Source of the DNA: Eggerthellaceae bacterium UBA5906
Lineage (GTDB): Bacteria > Actinomycetota > Coriobacteriia > Coriobacteriales > Eggerthellaceae
Length of the DNA: 16,893 bases
Direction of reading: 5' to 3'
Assembly (NCBI GenBank): GCA_002431805.1
Contig: DJEE01000096.1
Location: 1-16,893 of the forward strand
Numbering within the stretch: the stretch's first letter is position 1; every line of letters begins with the position of its first letter. The notes under the pieces were generated by a model that was given only the letters and a program-made list of their open reading frames with translations, did no database searches and was not told the origin of the DNA. Below, piece by piece: positions 1 through 7,331 of this stretch. The translations under genes and the position numbers were made by a program.

Positions 1-1
1 C

Positions 2-265
2 CCCGCAATCGACGAGGGGTGGATTGACGCGCAGTACCAGGTTGGCCAAACGGGCAAAACCGTTGCGCCTTCGCTGTATATCGCATGCGGCATCTCGGGC
101 TCTATTCAACATATGGCTGGTATTTCTGCATCTAAATACATCGTTGCAATCAACAAAGATCCTGAAGCGGAAATCTTCGCCCAGGCGGATTACGGCATTG
201 TGGCCGACCTGTTCGAGGCTGTGCCGCTGCTTACGCAGCAGCTGCGTGATATGCAGCAAGCGTAA
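2..265 (+). CDS. etfA: Electron transfer flavoprotein alpha subunit, C-terminal part (5' end outside window)
   Basis: Frame 2 is open from the window edge to the TAA at 263-265 and gives 87 residues of the FAD-binding C-terminal domain of EtfA. The hallmark stretch is visible: a [22 protein letters not shown] segment, then [12 protein letters not shown] and a [25 protein letters not shown] segment. In the family these residues wrap the FAD, with the T-G-K and GISG-QH loops contacting the cofactor. EtfA pairs with EtfB, presumably encoded just upstream, and carries electrons between acyl-CoA dehydrogenases and a membrane oxidoreductase. The gene for such an oxidoreductase starts 51 bases downstream, so the two are very probably one operon. 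Identification as EtfA is secure. Whether the protein is an ordinary or a bifurcating type cannot be judged from this fragment. Confidence 0.95.
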   Translation, partial: PAIDEGWIDAQYQVGQTGKTVAPSLYIACGISGSIQHMAGISASKYIVAINKDPEAEIFAQADYGIVADLFEAVPLLTQQLRDMQQA

Positions 266-316
266 AGTGGCAGCACCCTTTGTGTAACTAACTGATCGTA
301 ACCTAGGAAGGCATGC

Positions 317-2380
317 ATGGAAGAGACGGCGTCACGAGAGATAATGTGGAATATCGACCACTCTCTCACTTGGATTATGTATTTGTCTTTCCTGGTTGCG
401 CTCGGTTTTTGCGTGTACTTCCTGGTAAAGCGGTGGCGTCTTATGTCCATCGGCGCTCCCGTTGATCGTACCAGCAATTGGAAGCAACGCCTCAAAGGTA
501 TGGTGCTTGACGCGTTGCTGCAGCTGCGCGTTCTCAAGAAGCCCGGCGCTGGCGTTATGCATCTGGGCATGTACGTCGGCATGATTATCATGGTTATTGC
601 CACGGTTGTCACAGCAGCCCAGTCCGACTTAGGTTTTCAGCTTATTTACGGCGATTTTTACCTGTACTTCATGTCGCTTGTGGTTGACCTTGCGGGCCTG
701 GCGTTCTGCATTGCCATGGTTGCCTGCATCGTTCGCCGCTGCGTGAACAAAAAACTTGATACAAAGCCTGGCGACATCATCGTGTTGGTGTTGCTGCTGG
801 TCATTGGCTTGAGCGGCTTTGTTGTTGAAGGTTTGCGTATCGTTGGCACCGATGACCCGTGGCGCGCGTGGTCTCCTATCGGCAACATGGTCTCCATGTT
901 ATTCGTCAACTTCACGCCCGAGCAGATTTCCATGACCCACCAAATTGTTTGGTGGAGCCACATGGCCATAGCTTTTTCACTTATCGCGTACTGGATGTAC
1001 TCCAAGCTGGTGCATGTGCTGCTCATGCCCGCCGATGTGTGGTGTCGCTCGCTTGAGCCGAAGGGCACGCTGCCGTATATCAACGTTGAAGATGAGAACC
1101 TTACCACCATGGGCGTGGGCCAGCTGGAAGATTTTACCTGGAAAGACCTGCTGGATGCTGAGGCGTGCGTCCGCTGCGGTCGCTGCGAGGACGTGTGCCC
1201 TGCGTTTAACACGGGCAAGGCGCTCTCACCTAAAAACATGGTGCAGTCGCTTCGCAGCGAACTTGAGGTGCGCGGCCCTATCGTTTGGAAGGCTCAACAT
1301 GATGGTGCAAAACGCGATGACATGGGCGCATACGTTACTGCCGAGGGCGAGCCATATCCGTTTAGCGAACAGCAGCAGGTAACGCTCGATCGCACCTTGG
1401 TGGGCGATGCGTTTGACAGCCAGGCGCTTTGGGATTGCACTACGTGTGGTGCCTGCATGGCTGCGTGCCCCACGCTTATTGAACATACGCCGAAAATCGT
1501 GAAAATGCGCACGTATCAAGTTTCTATGGAAAGTGCATTCCCGCCTGAAGCGCAGGCAACGTTCCGCAATCTTGAAAACAACGGCAACCCCTGGGGCTTG
1601 GGATGGCAGACGCGCGCGAAATGGACCGAAGGCTTGGATGTTCCCACGCTGGCGGAAAACCCCGATGCTGAGTACCTCTATTGGCCCGGTTGCTCGGGTG
1701 CGTTTGACGCTCGTAGTCGAAAGGTGTCCATTGCGCTGGTTGGCTTGCTGAAGAAAGCAGGCGTGAATTTTGCCATTCTTGGTAATGAAGAAAAGTGCTG
1801 CGGCGATTCGGCACGACGCATGGGCAATGAGTTCGTGTACTACATGCTGGCATCTGAAAACATCGCAACAATGCAAGCGTATGGCGTGAAAAAGATCATC
1901 GTGCAATGTCCACACTGCATGCAAACGCTTTCCCGCGATTATCCGCAGCTTGGCGGCAACTTCGAGGTTATTCACCATTCACAGTTGCTTGCGCAATTGG
2001 TGCACGAGGGCAAGCTGCAATGTTCGGCTGCAGGGGATAAGAAGATCGCCGTTCACGATTCTTGCTATCTGGGTCGTTATCAAGACGAATACGAAGCTCC
2101 GCGCGCGGTGGTAAGCGCTGCTGGTGCAACGGTTGTTGAGTTCGAGCGTTCTCATGAAAAAAGCTTCTGCTGTGGTGCCGGCGGCGGTCGCATGTGGCTT
2201 GAGGATAAATCTGGCAAGCGCATGGGTGATGAACGTGCAAAGCAAGCGCTTGACACGGCGTGCGACGAGGTGGCCACCTCGTGCCCGTTCTGTCTGACGA
2301 TGCTCGCTGATGGCATGGCGGCGTGCGAAAGCGAAACAAAAGTTCGCGATATCGCGGAAATTCTAGCGCAGGTGCAATGA
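317..2380 (+). CDS. Membrane-bound EtfAB:quinone oxidoreductase (NarI-like heme domain fused to HdrD-like Fe-S protein)
   Basis: This 687-residue protein should pass electrons between ETF and the menaquinone pool. The N-terminal 240 residues contain about five hydrophobic helices (roughly 16-36, 81-101, 114-139, 153-173 and 209-237), with histidines at 82, 208, 215 and 233 that could ligate heme b as in NarI-type subunits. Two 4Fe-4S ferredoxin motifs follow (C284, C287, C290, C294 and C374, C377, C380, C384). After them come two CCG domains typical of HdrD/GlpC proteins (CCG at 494-496 and 618-620, each preceded by conserved cysteine motifs such as the YWPGC and HDSCYLG segments). This architecture is that of the proteins called EMO in anaerobes that oxidise or reduce acyl-CoA compounds. 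The ATG at 317 has AGGAAG at 305-310. The gene follows etfA by 51 bases and overlaps the next gene by ATGA. Direction of electron flow is not determined by the sequence. Confidence 0.9.
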   Translation: MEETASREIMWNIDHSLTWIMYLSFLVALGFCVYFLVKRWRLMSIGAPVDRTSNWKQRLKGMVLDALLQLRVLKKPGAGVMHLGMYVGMIIMVIATVVTAAQSDLGFQLIYGDFYLYFMSLVVDLAGLAFCIAMVACIVRRCVNKKLDTKPGDIIVLVLLLVIGLSGFVVEGLRIVGTDDPWRAWSPIGNMVSMLFVNFTPEQISMTHQIVWWSHMAIAFSLIAYWMYSKLVHVLLMPADVWCRSLEPKGTLPYINVEDENLTTMGVGQLEDFTWKDLLDAEACVRCGRCEDVCPAFNTGKALSPKNMVQSLRSELEVRGPIVWKAQHDGAKRDDMGAYVTAEGEPYPFSEQQQVTLDRTLVGDAFDSQALWDCTTCGACMAACPTLIEHTPKIVKMRTYQVSMESAFPPEAQATFRNLENNGNPWGLGWQTRAKWTEGLDVPTLAENPDAEYLYWPGCSGAFDARSRKVSIALVGLLKKAGVNFAILGNEEKCCGDSARRMGNEFVYYMLASENIATMQAYGVKKIIVQCPHCMQTLSRDYPQLGGNFEVIHHSQLLAQLVHEGKLQCSAAGDKKIAVHDSCYLGRYQDEYEAPRAVVSAAGATVVEFERSHEKSFCCGAGGGRMWLEDKSGKRMGDERAKQALDTACDEVATSCPFCLTMLADGMAACESETKVRDIAEILAQVQ

Positions 2381-3294
2381 TTATGAGCGAGTCACGGGTT
2401 TTGTGTATTACCGATGTGCTGACGCCTGGTGCGCGCCTCGAATACGAGGTTCCTCCAAAGTTGCGTGAGCGTGTGGCTGCGTATTTGGACGCATCGGTTG
2501 ATGACGCTGATGAACCTGCCGTGCCTCGCTTGTCATCCACCGTTATGCTGTTGCGCGAACGCCAGCACAATCAAGAACATGCCACGCATCAAGGCGCGTT
2601 TCAGGTATTTATGCAAAAGCGCGCTTCTTCCATGGCGTTTGTTCCGGATGCGGCTGTATTTCCCGGAGGCGGTTTTAACGCGCTTGACGACACCTGTGAC
2701 GTGCCCTGGGAAGGGCCGGCTGCAGGTGAGTGGGCGCTTCGCATGGGCTGCGACGAGCTCACCGCAAAGCGTGCCGTTGTCACCGCAGCGCGGGAAGTGT
2801 TTGAAGAGTGCGGCGTGCTGCTTGCACGTCACGCTGATGGCAGCAGCATAGAAGAGCCCATGACAAGTATGGAGTTGCGTCAGGCGCGCACTCTTCTTTC
2901 CAATCATGAGCTTGCATTTGGTCAGATGCTTTCGGACATCGATGCGGTGTTGTGGACTGACCTGTTGTCCGTCCACGCTCATTGGGTTACTCCTCCTTGC
3001 GAGCCGCGCCGTTATAGCACGTATTTCTTCCGTGCTCGTATGCCACAAGGCCAAACGGCTGATGGTCGTACAACGGAAGCTGTGAAAACAGGTTGGGCTT
3101 CTCCTGCATGGCTTTTAGAGCAGCAAGCTACGGGCAAGCTGTTGATCATGCCGCCTACCGTTTCTAATTTATGCGACTTAGGGCAAGCAAAAGATGTTGA
3201 TGCTGCCTGTGAGCAAAGATGCGTTGTGCATGTGCGTCCTCAGCCTGCTCGAAGCAGCGCTGGTGCGCTGGTGTTCAGGAGTGTGGTGCAATAA
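2377..3294 (+). CDS. NUDIX hydrolase, NUDT19-like, probable CoA/acyl-CoA diphosphatase
   Basis: A 305-residue protein. The start is taken at 2377 because ATGA overlaps the stop of the preceding gene, implying translational coupling; an ATG at 2383 is also possible, and the longer frame from 2323 would lie inside the upstream gene. An FPGGG segment at 95-99 and a REVFEECG box at 139-146 form the NUDIX signature. The spacing between them is long, about 40 residues, as in the NUDT19/RP2 branch, whose characterised members hydrolyse CoA and CoA esters to phosphopantetheine and 3',5'-ADP. Its place between an ETF oxidoreductase and acyl-CoA enzymes fits a role in controlling CoA ester levels. The substrate is an inference from the family; the NUDIX assignment itself is firm. 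Confidence 0.85.
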   Translation: MIMSESRVLCITDVLTPGARLEYEVPPKLRERVAAYLDASVDDADEPAVPRLSSTVMLLRERQHNQEHATHQGAFQVFMQKRASSMAFVPDAAVFPGGGFNALDDTCDVPWEGPAAGEWALRMGCDELTAKRAVVTAAREVFEECGVLLARHADGSSIEEPMTSMELRQARTLLSNHELAFGQMLSDIDAVLWTDLLSVHAHWVTPPCEPRRYSTYFFRARMPQGQTADGRTTEAVKTGWASPAWLLEQQATGKLLIMPPTVSNLCDLGQAKDVDAACEQRCVVHVRPQPARSSAGALVFRSVVQ

Positions 3295-4094
3295 TGGCAG
3301 CAACGGCTTGGAACGGTGGGCAAGTGGGCAAATATGCGTATTGCGTACTAGCCCATAATCCTTCACCGCTCACCTATGTGGGCACGAATACGTGGGTTAT
3401 TGGGGCTCCTCATGCCAAGGCTTGCGTGGTGGTTGATCCGGGCCCTGACGATGCCGACCATATTCAGCATGTGCTTTCGCATATTGCTGAAAGCGGTAAG
3501 AAAGTTGCGGCAATTATCACTACGCACAGTCACGCCGATCATGCCGGTGGTGCTCATAGCATGGCGCTTCTGTGCGGAGCCCCGATGCTTACGCAAATCG
3601 ACGGCCTGCTCCCTGCCGGTCAGCTGCATATCAACGATGTCGGCCTTGATATGCAGGTTCTTCCGCTGCCTGGGCATTCGAGCGATTCGGTTGGCATTTA
3701 CGTAAAGCAAGGTAAGTTTATTCTTACCGGCGACACCATTTTCAGGCAAAGCTCCACTATGGTGTGTTGGCCAGACGGTGTTCTGGCTGCATACATGAAT
3801 TCGCTCGATAACCTTGCTCATTTTGTCGATGAACATGATGTTGAGTTGTTGCTTACCGGACACGGTCTGGTTATTGAAGATCCCGCTGACCGTATTATCC
3901 GCGCTCGCGCTCATCGCATGAAGCGCTTAAACCAGGTGATTTCCGCGGTTCGATCCGGCATCCCCGCACGAGCCGATGTGCTTGTTGATGCGCTTTACAA
4001 CGATGTTGATGCAAGCCTTATGCAAGGGGCGCGGCGCAGCGTGAATGCGCAGTTGCGCTTTGCCTATGATGCAGGGCTGCTAGAAGAGCATTAG
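3294..4094 (+). CDS. MBL-fold metallo-hydrolase, LACTB2-like with C-terminal winged helix
   Basis: A 266-residue protein starting at the ATG that shares one base with the preceding TAA (TAATG at 3292-3296), with AGGAG at about 3277-3281. Metal ligands of the metallo-beta-lactamase fold are all visible: T-H78-S-H80-A-D82-H83, H128 in PGHSSDS, D147 in TGDT and H190 in TGHG. The C-terminal 65 residues resemble the small winged-helix tail of LACTB2-type proteins (a VDALY segment, then a repeated-hydrophobic helix ending in the last residues). Family members include thioesterases, glyoxalase II-like enzymes and nucleases. Here the NUDIX neighbour and acyl-CoA setting make thioester hydrolysis attractive, but an RNase role as in LACTB2 cannot be excluded. 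Tight coupling with the NUDIX gene suggests a joint housekeeping function. Confidence 0.85.
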   Translation: MAATAWNGGQVGKYAYCVLAHNPSPLTYVGTNTWVIGAPHAKACVVVDPGPDDADHIQHVLSHIAESGKKVAAIITTHSHADHAGGAHSMALLCGAPMLTQIDGLLPAGQLHINDVGLDMQVLPLPGHSSDSVGIYVKQGKFILTGDTIFRQSSTMVCWPDGVLAAYMNSLDNLAHFVDEHDVELLLTGHGLVIEDPADRIIRARAHRMKRLNQVISAVRSGIPARADVLVDALYNDVDASLMQGARRSVNAQLRFAYDAGLLEEH

Positions 4095-4137
4095 CTCGAT
4101 GAGAAGAGGCGCGTGCGCGTTTGCTTGCAGACGGCAT

Positions 4138-4168
4138 GTGCCCCTTTTCATCAGGTAAAAGGGCGCAC
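4138..4168 (+). repeat. Hairpin in the gap before the acyl-CoA dehydrogenase gene
   Basis: GTGCCCCTTTT and AAAAGGGCGCAC flank an 8-base loop and pair except for one bulged base. No T-run follows, so it does not look like a full intrinsic terminator. It could be an RNA processing or stability element between the MBL gene and the dehydrogenase gene, modulating the ratio of their expression. Function is unknown. Confidence 0.45.
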
Positions 4169-4205
4169 GTACGTAATGTTGCGCGTTTTCGAAAGGAGAA
4201 GGCAC

Positions 4206-5351
4206 ATGTCGTTGTTGTACACGGAGGAGCAAAAGGAGCTAATCCAAGCGGTTCGCGATGTTGCGGAAAATCAAATCAAGCCGTATGTCGCCGCGGCTGA
4301 CGAAGCAGGAAAAACTTCCGACGAGCTATGGAAATGCGGTTTCGACCTAGGTCTACATCTTGTTGAAATCCCCGAAGAATTCGGTGGCTTGGGCCTTGAT
4401 TACGAAACGTGTGCCATGATGTTCGAGGAACTGGCGAAGGTTGACGCTGCCTATGCCGACACGTTCGTTACGAATTTCGTTGCGTTCCGCAATATTCACT
4501 TGAAGGGAACGCCCGAGCAGGCGCAGCATTTTGTTGATAAAACCATTGACAATGGCTTTGCAGCGTTTTGCTTAACCGAGGCAAGCGCTGGCTCTGATGT
4601 TGCAGGCATGAAATCTACCGCTGTGCTTGATGGTGACGAGTATGTACTCAACGGCACGAAAAGCTTCATTACGAACGGTTCGATTGCCTCCATCTACGTC
4701 ATTTTTGCGAAAACCGATCCTGAGGCGCGCGGCCATGGTATTACGGCGTTTTTGGTAGATGGTGATACGCCGGGCCTTTCTGCTGGCGCCCATGAGAATA
4801 AGATGGGCTTCAGGCTCTCCGATACCACCGAAGTCATCATGGACAACGTACGTGTGCCGAAGAGCGCCGTTATCGGCAAACCTGGCGAGGGCATGAGCAT
4901 CGCACTGAACGCGCTGAATCTGTCTCGCGCGTTCATCTCCACGTTGGGCGTTGGCATCATGCAACGTGCCCTTGACGAAGCCGTTACGTACGCGCAGCAG
5001 CGCAAGCAGTTCGGCAAGCGTTTGATCGACTTCCAAATGGTGCAGTCCCTGCTTGCTGATATGGCCATCAAAACCGAGGCTTCTCGCGTTATGGTGAACA
5101 ACTGCATGCGCCTGATGGATAAGGGCGATTTGGTACGCGGCGAAGGCGCAATGGTTAAAACGTTTGTAACGGATTGCATGCAGGAGGTCACGTCGAATGC
5201 CGTGCAGGTGTTTGGCGGCTATGGCTTCAGTAAAGACTTCCCGGTTGAGAAGCTCATGCGCGATGCAAAGGTGTTCCAAATCTTCGAGGGCACCAACCAA
5301 ATTCAGCGCATGACCATCGCGAAAAACCTTGATGCGGAGTATCGTTCCTAG
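4206..5351 (+). CDS. Acyl-CoA dehydrogenase (short-chain/butyryl-CoA type)
   Basis: A 381-residue flavoenzyme of normal family length. The ATG at 4206 has a strong AAAGGAG at 4192-4198; the frame extends upstream without a start of similar quality. FAD and substrate-binding motifs are present (LTEASAGSD at 123-131, an RKQFGK segment near 270, and a QVFGGYGFSKDFPVEKLMRD segment). The catalytic base is E361 in FEGTNQIQR, the position used by short-chain and medium-chain dehydrogenases. It removes or adds hydrogens at the alpha-beta carbons of an acyl-CoA, with ETF as electron partner. The etfA and ETF:quinone oxidoreductase genes upstream on the same strand supply that partner. The 111-base gap and hairpin leave open whether it has its own promoter. 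Chain specificity is not certain. Confidence 0.93.
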   Translation: MSLLYTEEQKELIQAVRDVAENQIKPYVAAADEAGKTSDELWKCGFDLGLHLVEIPEEFGGLGLDYETCAMMFEELAKVDAAYADTFVTNFVAFRNIHLKGTPEQAQHFVDKTIDNGFAAFCLTEASAGSDVAGMKSTAVLDGDEYVLNGTKSFITNGSIASIYVIFAKTDPEARGHGITAFLVDGDTPGLSAGAHENKMGFRLSDTTEVIMDNVRVPKSAVIGKPGEGMSIALNALNLSRAFISTLGVGIMQRALDEAVTYAQQRKQFGKRLIDFQMVQSLLADMAIKTEASRVMVNNCMRLMDKGDLVRGEGAMVKTFVTDCMQEVTSNAVQVFGGYGFSKDFPVEKLMRDAKVFQIFEGTNQIQRMTIAKNLDAEYRS

Positions 5352-5374
5352 CATTGAGTTTTTAGGCATTCTGC

Positions 5375-5415
5375 AAAACAGCGGGCGCATTGAATGATGT
5401 GCCCGCTGTTTTTTG
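5375..5415 (+). terminator. Intrinsic terminator after the acyl-CoA dehydrogenase gene
   Basis: AACAGCGGGC and GCCCGCTGTT pair perfectly around a 14-base loop, followed by a run of T ending near 5414. It closes the etfA-to-dehydrogenase unit. Confidence 0.88.
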
Positions 5416-5465
5416 TTTCGGTTGTCCGTTATCGTTGCGGTGCTTGAGAAGTGACCGTTAAGACA

Positions 5466-5499
5466 AAAAGAAAGAACCGCAAACGCGGTTCTTTCTTTT
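5466..5499. terminator. Bidirectional terminator between convergent genes
   Basis: AAAAGAAAGAACCGC, a 4-base loop and GCGGTTCTTTCTTTT form a perfect 15-bp stem whose outer ends are A/T runs on both strands. It lies 19 bases past the stop of the minus-strand ligase gene, so it most likely ends that transcript and backs up the plus-strand terminator at 5375. Confidence 0.85.
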
Positions 5500-5518
5500 A
5501 TCAACTATGGGGCATCGA

Positions 5519-7156
5519 TTATTTTGGATCGTTCGCCATGCGCTCTTTGAGAATCTCAGCCAACTCGAATCGCTTTACTTTACCCATTGGAGTCTTCGGA
5601 ATCTCGTCAATGTACTCAACGCGCTCGGGCCACAAACGTTTCTGAACGTGCTGAGACGCCAGGTAATCGGTGATTTCCTTGAGCGAGGGGTGATGCTCGT
5701 CGCGGGCAACAGCGAAGGTGCAGATGCGCTCTCCTAGGCGCTCGTCAGGCATGCCGATAGTTGCCGTGTCAAGAATACCGGGGCACTCTACCAGGTCGTC
5801 GTCAATCTCGCGGGCGCTGATGTTCTCGCCGCCGCGGATGATGATTTCCTTCTTTCGCCCGTTGATGCGCAAACGACCTTCTTCGTCAATGTAACCCAAG
5901 TCGCCGCTGTGGAACCAGCCGTCATCGTCCAGGGCGCGATCGGTGCGTTCCGGCTCGTTCAGATAGCCAACGAACAGGTGCGGACCGGTTGAAAGCTCTT
6001 CGCCTTGCACGCCGCGCGGAACTTCATTGCCGTTGTCGTCAACGCACTTGATCTCAATGCCGGGGTAGGGAACACCAGACCAATCGCCCTTCCATTCCAC
6101 GCACTTGTCAATGGGCACATACACATGCGGACAGCTTTCGGTAGAGCCGTACACCTCGCATAAATCAACGCCGTGCTCTTTTGCGCAAGACACCAGGCGT
6201 GCAGGAACAGGTGCACCGCCGCACAGCCACAGGTTCAGCGTTTCCAGCTTAGGACCGTTGTCGAACTCAATGCATTTCAAGATATCGTAGATAAACGGCG
6301 TAGATGCCATGGTCCACGTGCATCCCTCGCGGTTCATAAGCTCGATTGCCTCGCGCGGCGTGAACTGCTGCATCAAAACGCTGCGGCCGCCGGTAAGCAT
6401 AGGAGCGATAAGGCCATGCCAGAAGCCAACCGCGTGGTTAAGCGGCGAGCAGTCGAACATAACATCTTTTTCCGTGCGGCGTGCTTCCTTCGAGAAGATG
6501 CCCTCAGAGAACAGCATGTTGTTGTGTGTTAGCAGTGCAGCTTTTGGCTTGCCCGTAGTGCCGGACGTAGACAGAATAACGGCCACGTCGTCGGAAGATA
6601 CCTTCGGCTCTTTCGTGAGCGGTTCGTACGTTGTGCAAATCTTTGACAGTTCGATGGTGCCGTGCTTTGCCGGCTCGAACTTGTCGCATACGGCAATCGC
6701 TTTAACGCTCGGGCAAGCTTTTTCGACATCAATGGCTTGCTGTTCATAATCGATGTTGTGGAAATAGGTGGGGCAAATAAACGCTGTTGCTTCAACCAGG
6801 TTCAGCATGTAAATCAAATCAGCGTCGTTATAATTCTTCGGCACGGGGTGCATGACGGCGCCCACCTTCAAAACCGCCACATATACAATGGTGAACTCGG
6901 CCCAGTTCGGGAACTGGAACGTTACCACATCGCCTGCTTGCACACCTGCTTCTTTTAGCCAAGAAGCCAAGCGCGATGCCTTGTCGTCAACTTCAGCATA
7001 CGTCATGCGCGTGCCCTGGTCGTCTGCGACATACTCGCGATCGCCATACTTTTTGACTGCATCGTTCCATGCATCAAGTACGGTCTTTTCCGTCCAATAC
7101 CCCTTCTCGTAGTACATTTGCTTGCGTTGCTCGTTAATTTTCAGGCCTGTGATCAT
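5519..7156 (-). CDS. AMP-forming acyl-CoA ligase (CaiC/AliA-like)
   Basis: A 545-residue ATP-dependent CoA ligase of the ANL superfamily. The ATG at 7156 (MITGLK) has GAGGAAGGA at 7166-7174; the frame runs 13 codons further up without such a site. Motifs in order: the P-loop STSGTTGKPKA at 196-206, YGSTE at 336-340, a GDLGYIDEEGRLRINGRKKEIII hinge segment starting at 418, and the C-terminal PKTPMGK with catalytic K526. It would activate an imported carboxylate to the CoA thioester through an acyl-adenylate. By overall look it resembles carnitine/crotonobetaine ligase CaiC and cyclohexanecarboxylate ligase AliA, but I cannot fix the substrate. It lies 175 bases downstream of another acyl-CoA dehydrogenase on the same strand, with a dyad operator candidate between them. 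Confidence 0.9.
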   Translation of the reverse strand: MITGLKINEQRKQMYYEKGYWTEKTVLDAWNDAVKKYGDREYVADDQGTRMTYAEVDDKASRLASWLKEAGVQAGDVVTFQFPNWAEFTIVYVAVLKVGAVMHPVPKNYNDADLIYMLNLVEATAFICPTYFHNIDYEQQAIDVEKACPSVKAIAVCDKFEPAKHGTIELSKICTTYEPLTKEPKVSSDDVAVILSTSGTTGKPKAALLTHNNMLFSEGIFSKEARRTEKDVMFDCSPLNHAVGFWHGLIAPMLTGGRSVLMQQFTPREAIELMNREGCTWTMASTPFIYDILKCIEFDNGPKLETLNLWLCGGAPVPARLVSCAKEHGVDLCEVYGSTESCPHVYVPIDKCVEWKGDWSGVPYPGIEIKCVDDNGNEVPRGVQGEELSTGPHLFVGYLNEPERTDRALDDDGWFHSGDLGYIDEEGRLRINGRKKEIIIRGGENISAREIDDDLVECPGILDTATIGMPDERLGERICTFAVARDEHHPSLKEITDYLASQHVQKRLWPERVEYIDEIPKTPMGKVKRFELAEILKERMANDPK

Positions 7157-7204
7157 GCTGCTCTGTCCTTCCTCGCTGAATCGAAAAAAGTGCATGAACT
7201 ACCT

Positions 7205-7226
7205 AGCCGCAAACCCCTCCGCGGCT
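7205..7226. repeat. Small hairpin in the ligase leader
   Basis: AGCCGC and GCGGCT flank a 10-base loop, 50 to 70 bases before the ligase start. On the minus strand no T-run follows; on the plus strand four T follow but no gene is read that way here. It may be a leader structure or an orphan terminator. Low certainty. Confidence 0.35.
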
Positions 7227-7292
7227 TTTACAAACAAAATGACGTTATAAACAAACGGAATCATTTCGGACATTACTCCATCAAATTCTCTA

Positions 7293-7310
7293 TTTTGACC
7301 ATAGTCAAAA
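7293..7310. promoter_or_regulatory. FNR/CRP-like dyad upstream of the ligase gene
   Basis: TTTTGAC, the 4-base spacer CATA, then GTCAAAA: a perfect 7-bp inverted repeat. The core TTGAC-N4-GTCAA has the geometry of CRP/FNR-family operators (FNR itself: TTGAT-N4-ATCAA). On the minus strand it sits about 60 bases upstream of a possible -10 sequence TATAAC near 7240 and about 137 bases before the ligase start. It suggests a separate, perhaps oxygen- or redox-responsive, promoter for the ligase gene. Confidence 0.5.
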
Positions 7311-7331
7311 CGTCTGTTTTATGTATGTATC

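Noticed and set aside
1226..1978. A 250-codon open frame on the minus strand
   Set aside because: Antisense to the ferredoxin and CCG region of the oxidoreductase gene, whose motifs are unambiguous.
5466..5499. Possible REP-like or mobile repeat
   Set aside because: A single copy is seen, ideally placed between convergent genes with A/T tails; a bidirectional terminator explains it fully.
4572..5504. A 310-codon open frame on the minus strand
   Set aside because: It runs through the two terminators and the antisense of the acyl-CoA dehydrogenase; no protein family is recognisable.
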